From: UBA6821 sp044236545
Lineage (GTDB): Bacteria > Verrucomicrobiota > Verrucomicrobiia > Chthoniobacterales > UBA6821
Direction of reading: 5' to 3'
DNA length: 42,612 bases
Assembly (NCBI GenBank): GCA_044236545.1
Contig: JBIIGI010000013.1
Location: 1-42,612 of the forward strand
Shown here: one piece after another, positions 14,220 through 23,308 of the stretch
Numbering within the stretch: position 1 is the stretch's first letter
How the letters are laid out: each line of letters starts with the position of its first letter
Notes under the pieces: generated by a model
What the model was told of the DNA's origin: nothing
Seen by the model: the letters and a program-made list of their open reading frames with translations, nothing else
Database searches by the model: none
Translations under genes and position numbers: made by a program

Positions 14220-16796
14220 CTACTCCATCCGCAGGGCGGCGGCCGGGGGAATCCGTGCGGCCCTGAGCGCGGGGAAGAATCCGGCCACCAGCGCCGCCGC
14301 AGTCATCCAGATCGGGAGCAGGACCAACTCCAGCCACGGGTAGGAGAGATCGATGCTCCATCCGAAGAAGGCCTTATTGATCACCCATGTCAACACCAGC
14401 GCCAGCGCCGATCCGCTCGCAATGCCGACGAGACTCGCAAGGAGTCCGATGAGCGCCGCCTCGGCCAGCATCATGCGGGCGACCTGAGCGGTCGAGGCAC
14501 CCATCGACCGCAGCACGCCGAGATCACGGGTCCTCTCGAGGACGAGGATCCCGAGCGTCAGCATCACCCCGCCGATGGCGACGGCGATCGAGATCGTGCG
14601 GAGCACGGCGGTCACGGCGAAGGTCTGGTTGAAGATTTCCATGATCCGCTGCTTGAGGGCGGCATTGCCGTAGCAGATGAAGGCCTCCTTACCGCCGAAG
14701 GCGGCGACGAACTCCGCACGGCTCCGCTCCATGGTCGCGGGGGATGTTCCCTTGCGGAATTCGATGGCCAGCGAGTGGACGCCGTCCGCGCCCCAGACTC
14801 GCTGGAAATACCCCGCACCCACCATCGCGATCCCGCGGTCACGGGTGTAGTCGCGATAGAGATCGAGCACCTTGAGGCGCACGACGCCACGCGGTCCAGT
14901 CAGCTCCAGCTGGTCGCCTGGTCCGAGATGCAACCGCCGCGCCAGGCTCTCCGAGAGCGCGGTGCATCCTCCCTTCTCGAGAGCGGCGGTCTTTGCAGCG
15001 GCATCGCCGTGCAGGAAGTCGATCGCCCCGCGGGCCGGCCCCGAGACGATGCCGAGCGTCGCCGGTTCACCGGACACCGTGCGTGCCTCGATTTCGCGGA
15101 ATGTCCCGACCGCCGCGACCTCGGGGCGTGCCGACCACCATGCCGAGGCCGATTCGGGAATGGTGTGCTCAAGCCCCAGCAGTTCGTTGGATGCCGGCGC
15201 GATGAAGAGATCGGCCGTCAGCGTCCGGCCGGCCCATGAGACCACGCTCCCACGGAACGAGTGGATCATGACACTGATACCGACCGTCATCGCGGCGGCG
15301 GCGGCTAGCGCGGCGACCGTCGGTGCAATACGGTGGAGGGACCGCATGGTCTGTCCGAGCGCCAGCCGGGCGATCACCCCGTGCGTCTCGTGATGTCGCC
15401 CTATTCCGCACAGACGCGCCGCGATCGTCATGACTGCGGGCACGGTCAGCGAGAAACCCGCCAGCACCAGGAAGGCCGCACCGAACCCGAGTAGGGCGGG
15501 CCCTCCATGCAGGGCTGCGAGAGAAAGCAGCAGCGCGAGCAGCAGCAGGCCTGCCCCCCATGCGGCCAAACGCGCGGCCGGGAGAGGAAAGATTTCCGGT
15601 GCGGCACCAGGATGCAGCACGCGGGTCGGATCGACGCGTGCGGCCTGGCGCGCCGGGATCCATGCGGCGACGAGGGCCGCCACCACACCTGCCACTATTC
15701 CGGCCAGCGCCTCGGGCGTTGTCGGCCAGCCCCCCTGCGCATCGACGGGGAGATAGAGGGCGGTCACTGTCTTTGACACGGGGGCCGCCATCACTCCCGC
15801 CAGCAGTGGCGAGACGAGGATGCCTATCAACGCACCGGCCAACCCGCTCATTCCCGCCTCGGCGAGGACCATCGCGAGGATCTCGTCTCGCCCGGTTCCG
15901 ACAGCCCGGAGGATGCCGAGGGAGACTCTCCTGCGGACCACGGCGGCGGCGGCCGAGTTTCCGACGAAGAACATCCCCACCATGAGCGAGACCAGACTCA
16001 GCGCCGTGAGATTCAGGCGGAACGCGGAGAGCATGATGTCGACCTGACGCGAACGGCGAGCCGGCGGGTCGACCGTGACATCTCCGGGCAGAAGGCTTCT
16101 CAGCCTTCCTGCAACTTCGTCCCGATTCGCCGGGTCCTTCAGCTTTACCAGGATGGCCGTGAGTTGGCCGGTTCTCCCGGTCCACTCCTGGGCGGTAGCC
16201 AGATCGGTCGCAACAACCCCGACCCCGCTGACCGCACCATCCCCGGTGCCGATGACATGGGTGATCAGCATGGTCCTGGACGCGCCTGATCCCTGGAGCC
16301 TGAGCGTATCACCCTGCTTGAGCCCGTGCTTAGTGAGAAATTCGGGAGTGACGGCGATCGCATCGTCAGCGGAGAGCCACTCGCCCAGGTCTCCGGATGA
16401 GTCGGCTGATGAGTCAGATCCCTTGGTCGCCTCGAACCCGAGCAGTCCCTTGGCCGTGAACGGGTCGATCCCGGCGAGACGCAGCGATTCTCCGGGCGTG
16501 TCGGGCAGCGTCACCATGGACTCGATGAGCGGCGTTGCTCCGGCCACTCCGGTGCACCGCTGCACCTGCGGCAGGATGGTCTCCGGGATTTTCCCACGGA
16601 TCTCCAGATCGGCGCGACCCGTCACCATCTCAAAGGCACGGTGGAAGCTCCCCGCGGCGCTCCGGTTGGCAACCGTGATGGCCAGGAAAACCGCCACGCC
16701 CAGCGCGATGCTCAGGACTCCGAGCACGGCCGCACGGGGATGATGGAGCAACGGGCGGATCGCCCCTCTCCAGCAGAGTCGGATGACCGGGCGCAT
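14220..16796 (-). CDS. FtsX/MacB-type ABC transporter permease
   Basis: 858 residues. Hydrophobic segments occur at the N-terminus (HPRAAVLGVLSIALGVAV), as a cluster of helices in the middle (LTALSLVSLMVGMFFVGNSA and on) and a second cluster at the C-terminus (ISIAVAIGGVMLTLGIL; LVLLPIWMTAAALVAGFFPA), with large soluble parts between. That is the duplicated FtsX-domain layout of the YbbP/SalY group of exporters, which move lipids, lipoproteins or antibiotics with a separate ATPase. No ATPase gene is in the window. The start is ATG 16796, two bases after the glnD stop; the frame remains open upstream to 17711, but that part is antisense-like and not permease. Confidence 0.85.
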   Translation of the reverse strand: MRPVIRLCWRGAIRPLLHHPRAAVLGVLSIALGVAVFLAITVANRSAAGSFHRAFEMVTGRADLEIRGKIPETILPQVQRCTGVAGATPLIESMVTLPDTPGESLRLAGIDPFTAKGLLGFEATKGSDSSADSSGDLGEWLSADDAIAVTPEFLTKHGLKQGDTLRLQGSGASRTMLITHVIGTGDGAVSGVGVVATDLATAQEWTGRTGQLTAILVKLKDPANRDEVAGRLRSLLPGDVTVDPPARRSRQVDIMLSAFRLNLTALSLVSLMVGMFFVGNSAAAAVVRRRVSLGILRAVGTGRDEILAMVLAEAGMSGLAGALIGILVSPLLAGVMAAPVSKTVTALYLPVDAQGGWPTTPEALAGIVAGVVAALVAAWIPARQAARVDPTRVLHPGAAPEIFPLPAARLAAWGAGLLLLALLLSLAALHGGPALLGFGAAFLVLAGFSLTVPAVMTIAARLCGIGRHHETHGVIARLALGQTMRSLHRIAPTVAALAAAAAMTVGISVMIHSFRGSVVSWAGRTLTADLFIAPASNELLGLEHTIPESASAWWSARPEVAAVGTFREIEARTVSGEPATLGIVSGPARGAIDFLHGDAAAKTAALEKGGCTALSESLARRLHLGPGDQLELTGPRGVVRLKVLDLYRDYTRDRGIAMVGAGYFQRVWGADGVHSLAIEFRKGTSPATMERSRAEFVAAFGGKEAFICYGNAALKQRIMEIFNQTFAVTAVLRTISIAVAIGGVMLTLGILVLERTRDLGVLRSMGASTAQVARMMLAEAALIGLLASLVGIASGSALALVLTWVINKAFFGWSIDLSYPWLELVLLPIWMTAAALVAGFFPALRAARIPPAAALRME

Positions 16797-16798
16797 CC

Positions 16799-19561
16799 TC
16801 ACTCTCCCCGCAGGCTTCCCGCAATCCCGGAGGCCGTGCGGAGACGGCGCTCCAGGCGCATCAGGGCGTTGCGCTCCGTGATTTTCCCTCCCTCCTTGGT
16901 GCGGAGGTAGAAGACGTCGAGCGCCGCGTTCTGTTCCGTGGCGATGCGCGCGGCCTCGATCGAGATGCCGCCGTGGGAGATGGCGCGGAGCAGATGGTAG
17001 AGCAGACCGAGCCGGTCGGGTGCCTGCACCTCCAGGATGGTGCAAGTCGGGTGGGCGTTGTTGTTGACCACCACCCAGACCGGCGGTTCCTCCTCGTTCT
17101 CCGGTGCGCGGCGGAGCGGTAGGGACGGGCTCTTCGGCGCCGGCACGGTGCGGCTCCCGGGCGCCGGCAGCAGGTGGTCGAGGCGTTCCTTGAACTGAAT
17201 CCTTTCCCGCTCCCTGGGGAGCGGTTCGTTCCGGTGGTTGGAGACCCTGAAGATGTCGAGCGCCAGCTTGTCGGTCCGGGTGTAGATGTCGGCTCCCAGC
17301 ACGTTGATGCCGGATTCGAGGAAGGCGGCGGCGATCCGCTCGAGCAGGCGCTCGCGATCCCAGCCGCACACCAGCACCTCGGCGTGGCCGGCTTCGGGAT
17401 GATCGATCCACTGGATCACGGGTTCGAGGTTCGGCCCCTCCTGTCGGAGGCCCTGCTCGAAGAACCTCCGGAAGAGCTGAAGGTGCGCGCGGATTTCCGC
17501 GGCATCGCGGGTCTGGAAGTAGCGCTCGGGCATCCCGCCAAAGTGCGCATCGATTTCCTCTCCGTAGCTCCCGGGGAGGGTTTCCGCCACCTGACGGTGC
17601 AGCTCCTCGCGGCGCTGAGCCCGCTCCTGCCTGTAGCCGGCGCTGTCCCGCAGGTAGGCGCGTGTCTGGTGGTAGAGTTGCCAGACCATCTGCTCCTTCC
17701 AGTCGCTCCACCCCTCGTCGCTCGTTCCCATGCCGTCGGCCAGCGTGATCACCATGAGGGCGTCAAGCATCACGGGGTCGCGCACGATTCCCGCGAATTC
17801 CTCGACCGTTGCCGGATCCTCGATGTTGCGGGTGCGGGCGATGCCGCTCATCTCGCCGTGAGACGAGACCAGGGTGATGAGCATCCTCTTCCGTTCGGGC
17901 GAAAGCTGCAGTCGACGCGCCACCTTCTGGGCCGCGAGGGCGCTCGCCTCCTCGTGACGACGCGTGTTGGCCGCCTTGCCCGTGTCGTGCAGGAGCATGG
18001 CAAGGTAGAGGACCGCCGGATCATCGAAGTGGCGGAAGATTTCCCCGTAGCGCTTCAGCTTCGGGGCGGTTGTGAAGAGCAGGGCGTCGATCTTGTCGGC
18101 GCACCGCAGCGTATGCTCGTCAGCCGTGTATCGGTGGAAGAACTCGTGCTGGACCAGGCAGGTCAACGGCTCGAACTCCGGAAGGTATTTTCCGAGGAAT
18201 CCGAGGTCATGCATCAGCCGCAGGATGCGACTTACCTCCCCCTTCCGGGAAAGGATCGCGAGGAAGACCGAGCGGTTATCCTTGTTGTACTGGAAAGTGC
18301 GGTCGACGAGTCGGAGCCTCCTTTTTACCAGGTCTCCCATCTCTGCCGAGAATCCCAGCTGGCGGGTCTGCGCAAGCTGGAAGGCCCTCATCATGCGGCC
18401 CGAGTCGCGGTTGAATATGTCCCGCGTCTTCGGGAAGATCTCGCCGTTGCGGATGAGCATCTCGTCGACGGTTTCCTGGCGGCGTCCGAGGAACTTGGCA
18501 AGGATTCCCGACTTCATCCCGCGCTCTTCGCGGATGCGGCCGAGGGCGAGCGTGGTGATGAGATGGATGCTGCGGGTGCTGTTGTAGTAGTCCCGCATGA
18601 AGGCCTCGCACCGACGCAGGATATTCTTTTCGGGATAGCCGAGGGCGGTGGCGACCTTTCCCTGAAGCTGGAGGGTCAGTTGGTCGGTGGCCCGTCCGGT
18701 CTGGTAGTGCATCTCGGTGCGGACGCGGAGCAGAAAATCATGAGCCTCCTCGAGCGTGCGCCTCTCCCGTTCCCGGAGGATCTTCTCCTCGACGAGATCG
18801 GCTGTGGTGTGGGCGCCCGAGTGGAACATCGCGGCCCAGAGTAAATTCTGGTAATCGCGGAGCCCTCCGCACCCCGATTTGATATTCGGCTCCTGCATGA
18901 ATACGCTCGCCCCGTAGCGGCTGCGCAGTTCCTTCAGGTTATCGATGCGGAAGGCGATGTAGTCCTTTTCCTTTCCCTTCACACAGGCTTTCCCGAACTT
19001 CGCGCGTAATCTCTCGAAGAGTTTTTTGTCTCCGGCCAGCCAGCGGCTCTCGATCATGGCCGTCTTGGTCATCATGTCGGAATTGGCCTGTTCCAGAGCT
19101 CCCTTAATAGACCGTGTGGCGTGGCCCACCTTGAATCCCAGATCCCAGAGTGCCATGAGGCATGATGAGATGATCTGCTCCATCTGCTTGGTCGGCTTGG
19201 TCCCCTCGTGGAAAAAGGTGATGTCGACGTCGCTGCAGGGATTGAGTTCACGGCGCCCGTAACCGCCGAAAGCCCCGACCATCAGTCCGGGGATTTCTTT
19301 TTCGCCCGTTTCCCTGATCGTCGAGAAACGAAAAATCTCGCGGAAGAGAATGTCCACCATCTCGGCACGGCGCGCCGCGATTTCCCTGCCTCCCCCCTCG
19401 GCGCGGTGCCAGAGCTTGAGCCGGTGCTCCTCCTTTTTGCGGAAGCTTTGCAACTTCTGCACCGGCAACACCATCTCGCCGTCCATCACGGCGGCAAGTT
19501 GTTTCGCAACCTCCTGCTGGATGCGGGCCCGGTGCTCTGAAAGTGGAACGATTCCCTCCAT
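16799..19561 (-). CDS. glnD: [Protein-PII] uridylyltransferase / uridylyl-removing enzyme
   Basis: 920 residues (family about 890). GlnD senses glutamine and adds or removes UMP on PII proteins, setting nitrogen control. Domains in order: nucleotidyltransferase with GGYGRRELNPCSDVD at 99-113; a helical linker; an HD phosphohydrolase with LLHDTGKAANTRRH near 520; two ACT domains starting near 724 (VLVCGWDRERLLERIA) and 839 (LEVQAPDRLGLLYHLL). The HD motif has Thr-Gly where many homologues have Ile-Ala. It sits 17 nt after the OmpA-like gene and 2 nt before the permease, so the three are probably one transcript. Confidence 0.95.
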   Translation of the reverse strand: MEGIVPLSEHRARIQQEVAKQLAAVMDGEMVLPVQKLQSFRKKEEHRLKLWHRAEGGGREIAARRAEMVDILFREIFRFSTIRETGEKEIPGLMVGAFGGYGRRELNPCSDVDITFFHEGTKPTKQMEQIISSCLMALWDLGFKVGHATRSIKGALEQANSDMMTKTAMIESRWLAGDKKLFERLRAKFGKACVKGKEKDYIAFRIDNLKELRSRYGASVFMQEPNIKSGCGGLRDYQNLLWAAMFHSGAHTTADLVEEKILRERERRTLEEAHDFLLRVRTEMHYQTGRATDQLTLQLQGKVATALGYPEKNILRRCEAFMRDYYNSTRSIHLITTLALGRIREERGMKSGILAKFLGRRQETVDEMLIRNGEIFPKTRDIFNRDSGRMMRAFQLAQTRQLGFSAEMGDLVKRRLRLVDRTFQYNKDNRSVFLAILSRKGEVSRILRLMHDLGFLGKYLPEFEPLTCLVQHEFFHRYTADEHTLRCADKIDALLFTTAPKLKRYGEIFRHFDDPAVLYLAMLLHDTGKAANTRRHEEASALAAQKVARRLQLSPERKRMLITLVSSHGEMSGIARTRNIEDPATVEEFAGIVRDPVMLDALMVITLADGMGTSDEGWSDWKEQMVWQLYHQTRAYLRDSAGYRQERAQRREELHRQVAETLPGSYGEEIDAHFGGMPERYFQTRDAAEIRAHLQLFRRFFEQGLRQEGPNLEPVIQWIDHPEAGHAEVLVCGWDRERLLERIAAAFLESGINVLGADIYTRTDKLALDIFRVSNHRNEPLPRERERIQFKERLDHLLPAPGSRTVPAPKSPSLPLRRAPENEEEPPVWVVVNNNAHPTCTILEVQAPDRLGLLYHLLRAISHGGISIEAARIATEQNAALDVFYLRTKEGGKITERNALMRLERRLRTASGIAGSLRGE

Positions 19562-19578
19562 GGTGGCAGAAAAAATTC

Positions 19579-20538
19579 CTATGGCTGGGTCGCGTTGATC
19601 ACGATCTCCACACGGCGGTTAAGTTGCTGATCGTCGACGCTCCCCGTCGGTGACACGAGCGGATGGCTTTTTCCAAACCCTGTGGTCTTTATTTTCGTTC
19701 CGTCCATACCAAAGCTCTTTTCAAGCCATGTTTTCACGGCTGTTGCCCTCCTCAGGCTGAGGCCAATATTGTATTCGTCGCTACCGAAGGAGTCCGTGTG
19801 TCCCTCGATACGGAAAGAAGCTTGGGAGTTCTTCCGAATGAGTTCCGCCAGTTTTTCAAGCGTTTGCGCTGCCTCCGGCTTGAGACTGTCCGAATCATAT
19901 TCGAACAGCAGGTCTGTCGGCATCAGGATGGGGGCGGTTGACCCTGTGACGTTTCCGCCTCCCGCCAGCAGGTCATCCAGTGAACTAAAGCCGGGCGTGG
20001 AGGTTTCCCCTAGACCCCCTCCGCTTTCCTCCTTCCCCTCCACGTGTTCTCTTTCGGGAATGGAAAGTGGATACGCCTTCCCGGAGGGAACCTCCAAGGA
20101 GGGGTCCCTGTCTGCCTTTTCTTCAATGCCACTGATCAGGCTTTTCATGTCTTTTTCTCTCCCATCGGTTCCTGGCATTTCCCGTGGCAACATTTCTTCC
20201 GGCTTGCGCAGGAGAGCCTCTCCCCCGTTGGGTGTGGTTGGGTCGCCCGCCAACGGCTTTTCCATTTCAGGAAGAATGGGCCGTTCCCTCTCCTTTCTCT
20301 CCATCTCCGGTTTTGGTTCCTCGAGGGTTTTCTGAGAGATCTCCACCCTCTTCATCCTGAATGTCCTTGGAACGACCGTGTCGTAGCTCTCAGAAGAAAA
20401 TCCTGGAACCACCCATTTCTCAGCCCTCCGGAGGAAAACAAGGTGAACCAATAGAGATGCCACCAGACAGAAAAGAAAGATCCGTAGAAAAAGGGTGCTT
20501 GTCCCGGAACGCGGTCTTTTCAACGATGCGTTTCCCAT
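19579..20538 (-). CDS. OmpA-family peptidoglycan-associated protein with N-terminal anchor
   Basis: 319 residues. One membrane helix at about 17-35 (LFLRIFLFCLVASLLVHLVF), then a charged Glu/Lys/Pro-rich linker to about 200, then an OmpA-like domain: LLFEYDSDSLKPEAAQTLEKL, RIEGHTDSFGSDEYNIGLSL and LNRRVEIVI. The last two hold the Asp and Arg that bind diaminopimelate of peptidoglycan. The membrane helix plus OmpA domain recalls MotB- or TolR-like anchoring, but no motor or Tol genes are nearby. It heads the minus-strand glnD unit. The 412-nt gap to mnmG is AT-rich. Confidence 0.88.
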   Translation of the reverse strand: MGNASLKRPRSGTSTLFLRIFLFCLVASLLVHLVFLRRAEKWVVPGFSSESYDTVVPRTFRMKRVEISQKTLEEPKPEMERKERERPILPEMEKPLAGDPTTPNGGEALLRKPEEMLPREMPGTDGREKDMKSLISGIEEKADRDPSLEVPSGKAYPLSIPEREHVEGKEESGGGLGETSTPGFSSLDDLLAGGGNVTGSTAPILMPTDLLFEYDSDSLKPEAAQTLEKLAELIRKNSQASFRIEGHTDSFGSDEYNIGLSLRRATAVKTWLEKSFGMDGTKIKTTGFGKSHPLVSPTGSVDDQQLNRRVEIVINATQP

Positions 20539-20799
20539 GAGAAGGCCAACACTAGTACAAGAACAAGAAAAAGGCCATTTCCGTGTCGAGTTGGTGAAAG
20601 GAAATTTTTTTCAGCATCCGAAGACGGCGGTTATTCCCAAAGATGATGGAATAAAAAACTATTTGAGAGATTTCTTCTTAACCATAACAGTGTGAATGAG
20701 CGCCTGCATTAACCCATAAAATATTCCCTATAAGATAGATGAATACCAAGATTGCGTGTGAACTCAATGAATGAGGATGGGGCACGGCAAGGGAAAAAT

Positions 20800-20813
20800 T
20801 GTTCCATGAAACA
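20800..20813. promoter_or_regulatory. parS-like half-site palindrome 1
   Basis: TGTTCCATGAAACA: the two parS arms TGTT(C)CA and TGAAACA joined without the central two bases. It is weaker than the other two sites. Confidence 0.3.
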
Positions 20814-20924
20814 CCATAACCTCGCCTGCTCGCATTTCTTCCCAGAGACTTCACAATTTGTTCTTAGCAGAAAAAAGAAAACAACAAAAATTAGTAAATA
20901 ATTTATATAAAGATATTTACACAA

Positions 20925-20942
20925 TTGTTCCATGAGGAACAA
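20925..20942. promoter_or_regulatory. parS-like palindrome 2, upstream of mnmG
   Basis: TTGTTCCATGAGGAACAA differs at one base from the perfect palindrome inside mnmG and at two bases from TGTTCCACGTGGAACA, a parS form used by ParB (Spo0J). It lies 8 nt before the mnmG start, so it could instead be an operator for that gene. Confidence 0.5.
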
Positions 20943-20950
20943 ACGAACAG

Positions 20951-22822
20951 ATGTTTCAATATCCTGAAAACTTTGATGTGATTGTCATCGGTGCCGGCCA
21001 CGCTGGGATCGAAGCAGCCCATGCAGCGGCAATCATGGGCGCCAAGACTCTGTTACTGACACAAAACGCCGATACCATAGGCCAGATGTCCTGCAATCCT
21101 GCCATCGGCGGATTAGCAAAGGGACATATGGTGAGGGAGATTGATGCTCTAGGCGGTATAATGGGGCTCAATACTGATGCGACAGGCATCCAGTTTAGGA
21201 TGCTGAACGCATCCAAAGGACCCAGTGTCAGAGCGCCGCGCGCCCAGTGCGATAAAAAGGCCTATCAGTTTAGGCTTAAAGCCATCCTAGAAAACCTCCC
21301 AAACCTTACCCTGAAGCAGGCCAACATCACCAACCTGCTGGTACGGGGAGATCGGGTCGAGGGGGTTGAAACGAATCTTGGCATTCAATTCCGTGCGAGG
21401 AGTGTGGTAGTGACGACGGGTACCTTTATGAGGGGACTGCTCCATGTTGGTCTCAGAACACAGACCGGAGGCAGGATGGGTGATACTATCTCCACACTGA
21501 GCGACAACCTCAAGGAACTCGGTTTTGAAGTTGGTCGTTTCAAGACCGGCACCCCATGCCGCCTCCTTGCCAAGTCGGTAGACTTCTCCCGCTGCGAGAG
21601 ACAAGATGGAGAGACCCCCTCACCCCTTTTCTCCCACATTCCGGAAACCATCACCCGGGAACGCCACGACCTCCACACGCTCAACTACCATCAAGATGGA
21701 TTGTTCCATGTGGAACAAATACCCTGCTGGATCACCTACACCACGGAGCAGACCCACGAAATCATTCGGTCGAATCTCCACCAATCCCCCCTTTACGCGG
21801 GCGCTATCGAGGGCGTTGGTCCTCGCTACTGCCCATCCATTGAGGACAAGGTGGTAAAGTTTGCGGACAAGCCACGACACCAGATCTTCCTGGAACCCGA
21901 GGGGCGGCACACGGGTGAGATTTACGTAAACGGCGTTTCCACCAGCCTACCCTACGATGTTCAGTATGCATTCATACGCTCCATCCCGGCACTTGAGAAT
22001 GCCGAAATACTCCGGCCGGGGTATGCGGTGGAATACGACTACTGCCCGCCCCATCAACTTCATGCAACGCTGGAAACAAAGCGTATCGAGGGCCTCTATC
22101 TGGCCGGTCAGATTAACGGGACATCTGGGTATGAGGAGGCGGCAGCCCAGGGACTCATGGCTGGAATCAACGCCGCGCGCAAAGTTGATCTCAAAGAGCC
22201 CTTTCTCTTGGGTAGGGAAGAGGCCTACATCGGTGTCATGATCGATGACTTGGTGACCCGGGGAACCCCTGAACCTTACCGCATGTTCACCAGCAGGGCG
22301 GAATATCGCCTCCGTCTGCGTCAGGATAATTGTGATATCAGATTGACGGAGAAGGCATTAAATCTAGGAACAGCATGTGAATATCGCGCCAGTGTTTTTC
22401 GTGCCAAGCGCGAAGCACTCGAGTCCATTTCAAAGGAAGCCCATCATATTCAACATGATGGACTACAATTAGCCCAGTGGCTCAAGCGCACCGGGAACGA
22501 ACCAACCAAACTACCTCCCGACCTCTACTGCCGCTACACACCTGAAATTTGGAGGCTGGTCGAAACGGACCTCAAGTATGAGGGATATCTCCGACGAGAA
22601 CAGGACCAGATTGAGCGCCAGAGAAAACAGGAGGTACAGAGGATTCCCGAGGGAATAGACTACGATGTCATCCCGAGCATGAGGCTGGAGGCCCGTCAAA
22701 AACTCCGGGACTACTCTCCGGAGCATCTCGGTCAGGCATCACGTATCAGCGGCATCACGCCGGCCGACATTTCCGTCCTGGCGGTTTGGATCAGGAAAAT
22801 GGCGGCGGCTAAGGAAGCGTGA
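20951..22822 (+). CDS. mnmG: tRNA uridine-5-carboxymethylaminomethyl modification enzyme MnmG (GidA)
   Basis: 623 residues (family about 630). With MnmE it installs carboxymethylaminomethyl groups at U34 of certain tRNAs, using FAD and a folate. FAD-binding GAGHAGIEAA is at 14-23; MSCNPAIGGLAKGHMVREID, GTFMRGLLHVG and FKTGTPCRL follow; PCWITYTTEQTHEIIR and GYEEAAAQGLMAGINAA are typical. The segment before PCWITYT contains LFHVEQ at about 251-256, encoded by a perfect 18-bp palindrome. mnmG is often close to the replication origin and to parS sites. The following gene is on the opposite strand; rsmG is not adjacent. Confidence 0.97.
   Translation: MFQYPENFDVIVIGAGHAGIEAAHAAAIMGAKTLLLTQNADTIGQMSCNPAIGGLAKGHMVREIDALGGIMGLNTDATGIQFRMLNASKGPSVRAPRAQCDKKAYQFRLKAILENLPNLTLKQANITNLLVRGDRVEGVETNLGIQFRARSVVVTTGTFMRGLLHVGLRTQTGGRMGDTISTLSDNLKELGFEVGRFKTGTPCRLLAKSVDFSRCERQDGETPSPLFSHIPETITRERHDLHTLNYHQDGLFHVEQIPCWITYTTEQTHEIIRSNLHQSPLYAGAIEGVGPRYCPSIEDKVVKFADKPRHQIFLEPEGRHTGEIYVNGVSTSLPYDVQYAFIRSIPALENAEILRPGYAVEYDYCPPHQLHATLETKRIEGLYLAGQINGTSGYEEAAAQGLMAGINAARKVDLKEPFLLGREEAYIGVMIDDLVTRGTPEPYRMFTSRAEYRLRLRQDNCDIRLTEKALNLGTACEYRASVFRAKREALESISKEAHHIQHDGLQLAQWLKRTGNEPTKLPPDLYCRYTPEIWRLVETDLKYEGYLRREQDQIERQRKQEVQRIPEGIDYDVIPSMRLEARQKLRDYSPEHLGQASRISGITPADISVLAVWIRKMAAAKEA
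21701..21718. promoter_or_regulatory. parS-like perfect palindrome inside mnmG
   Basis: TTGTTCCATGTGGAACAA, an 18-bp perfect palindrome. Its core TGTTCCATGTGGAACA differs from the parS form TGTTCCACGTGGAACA at one base. In frame it encodes FHVEQ, the kind of peptide (FHVKH, FHVEQ) that embedded parS sites leave in genes near bacterial origins. Confidence 0.6.
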
Positions 22823-22843
22823 TTGAAGAGGACCGATGAGAAC

Positions 22844-23188
22844 TTATTTTTCCGCAGTCAACCTGACGACCGCTGCCTGCAGAGAGTCCTCGATCACAAA
22901 GAGGGAATCCAGGCCCGCGAGGGTGAACAGGTCACGCACCGGGGCACTGAGTGAGGAGAAGGCGACGCCACCGCCGCGAGCCTTGAGTTGCCTCTGCGTT
23001 GAGATGAATACCCTCAAACCGGCGCTGCTCACATAACTCAGGTCGGAGCAAGAGAAGACCACCCACCGACCCTCTTCGGCCAATAGTGGCCGGAGCCTCT
23101 CCTCGACCAGCGGGTATGTTGTCACATCAAGACGGCCCCCCAAGTGAAAGACCGGGATTCCCTCGGCGACGGAAAGAGCTATGTCCAT
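22844..23188 (-). CDS. STAS-domain anti-sigma factor antagonist
   Basis: 114 residues, a single STAS domain like SpoIIAA/RsbV. GIPVFHLGGRLDVTTYPLVE is the first strand-loop-helix and DLSYVSSAGLRVFI carries the serine that a partner kinase would phosphorylate. Such proteins release a sigma factor or regulator by binding the anti-sigma kinase. No kinase or phosphatase gene is next to it. It is convergent with mnmG, 21 nt apart, and divergent from lpdA. Confidence 0.88.
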   Translation of the reverse strand: MDIALSVAEGIPVFHLGGRLDVTTYPLVEERLRPLLAEEGRWVVFSCSDLSYVSSAGLRVFISTQRQLKARGGGVAFSSLSAPVRDLFTLAGLDSLFVIEDSLQAAVVRLTAEK

Positions 23189-23308
23189 GCGCCATCATAG
23201 GCGGCAACGGAGTGAAACCGCGAGAAAAAGCAGGCCGCTCTCTCTCCGCTCTGCAGGCAAGAGCCGTCTTGCGGTTTCGTCTTCCCTTCCCTAACAATCT
23301 CTCCACTT

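Larger units (their letters stand above)
20539..20950. promoter_or_regulatory. AT-rich divergent intergenic region between the OmpA-like gene and mnmG
   Basis: This 412-bp gap is much richer in A+T than the flanks, especially 20868-20920 (runs of A and TTTATATAAAGATATTT). It must contain the promoters of both divergent genes. It also holds two palindromes of the TGTTCCATG type (20800-20813 and 20925-20942). No clear DnaA boxes (TTATCCACA or close) were seen, so I do not call it an origin. Frames inside it, such as the minus-strand one at 20709-20942, have no protein-like features. Confidence 0.6.

Noticed and set aside
14220..17711. A single 1163-residue permease including about 300 upstream residues
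   Set aside because: The upstream part overlaps glnD and is Pro/Arg-rich out-of-frame sequence; homology to the permease starts at ATG 16796, two bases after glnD.
17174..18844. 556-codon open frame antisense to glnD
   Set aside because: Composition is that of a shadow frame; glnD domains cover the whole stretch.
20709..20942. 77-codon minus-strand frame before mnmG
   Set aside because: Arises from AT-rich sequence, spans the palindromes and has no plausible domain.
20539..20950. Replication origin upstream of mnmG
   Set aside because: The region is AT-rich and parS-like sites are near, but no cluster of DnaA boxes and no dnaA, dnaN or parAB genes are visible.
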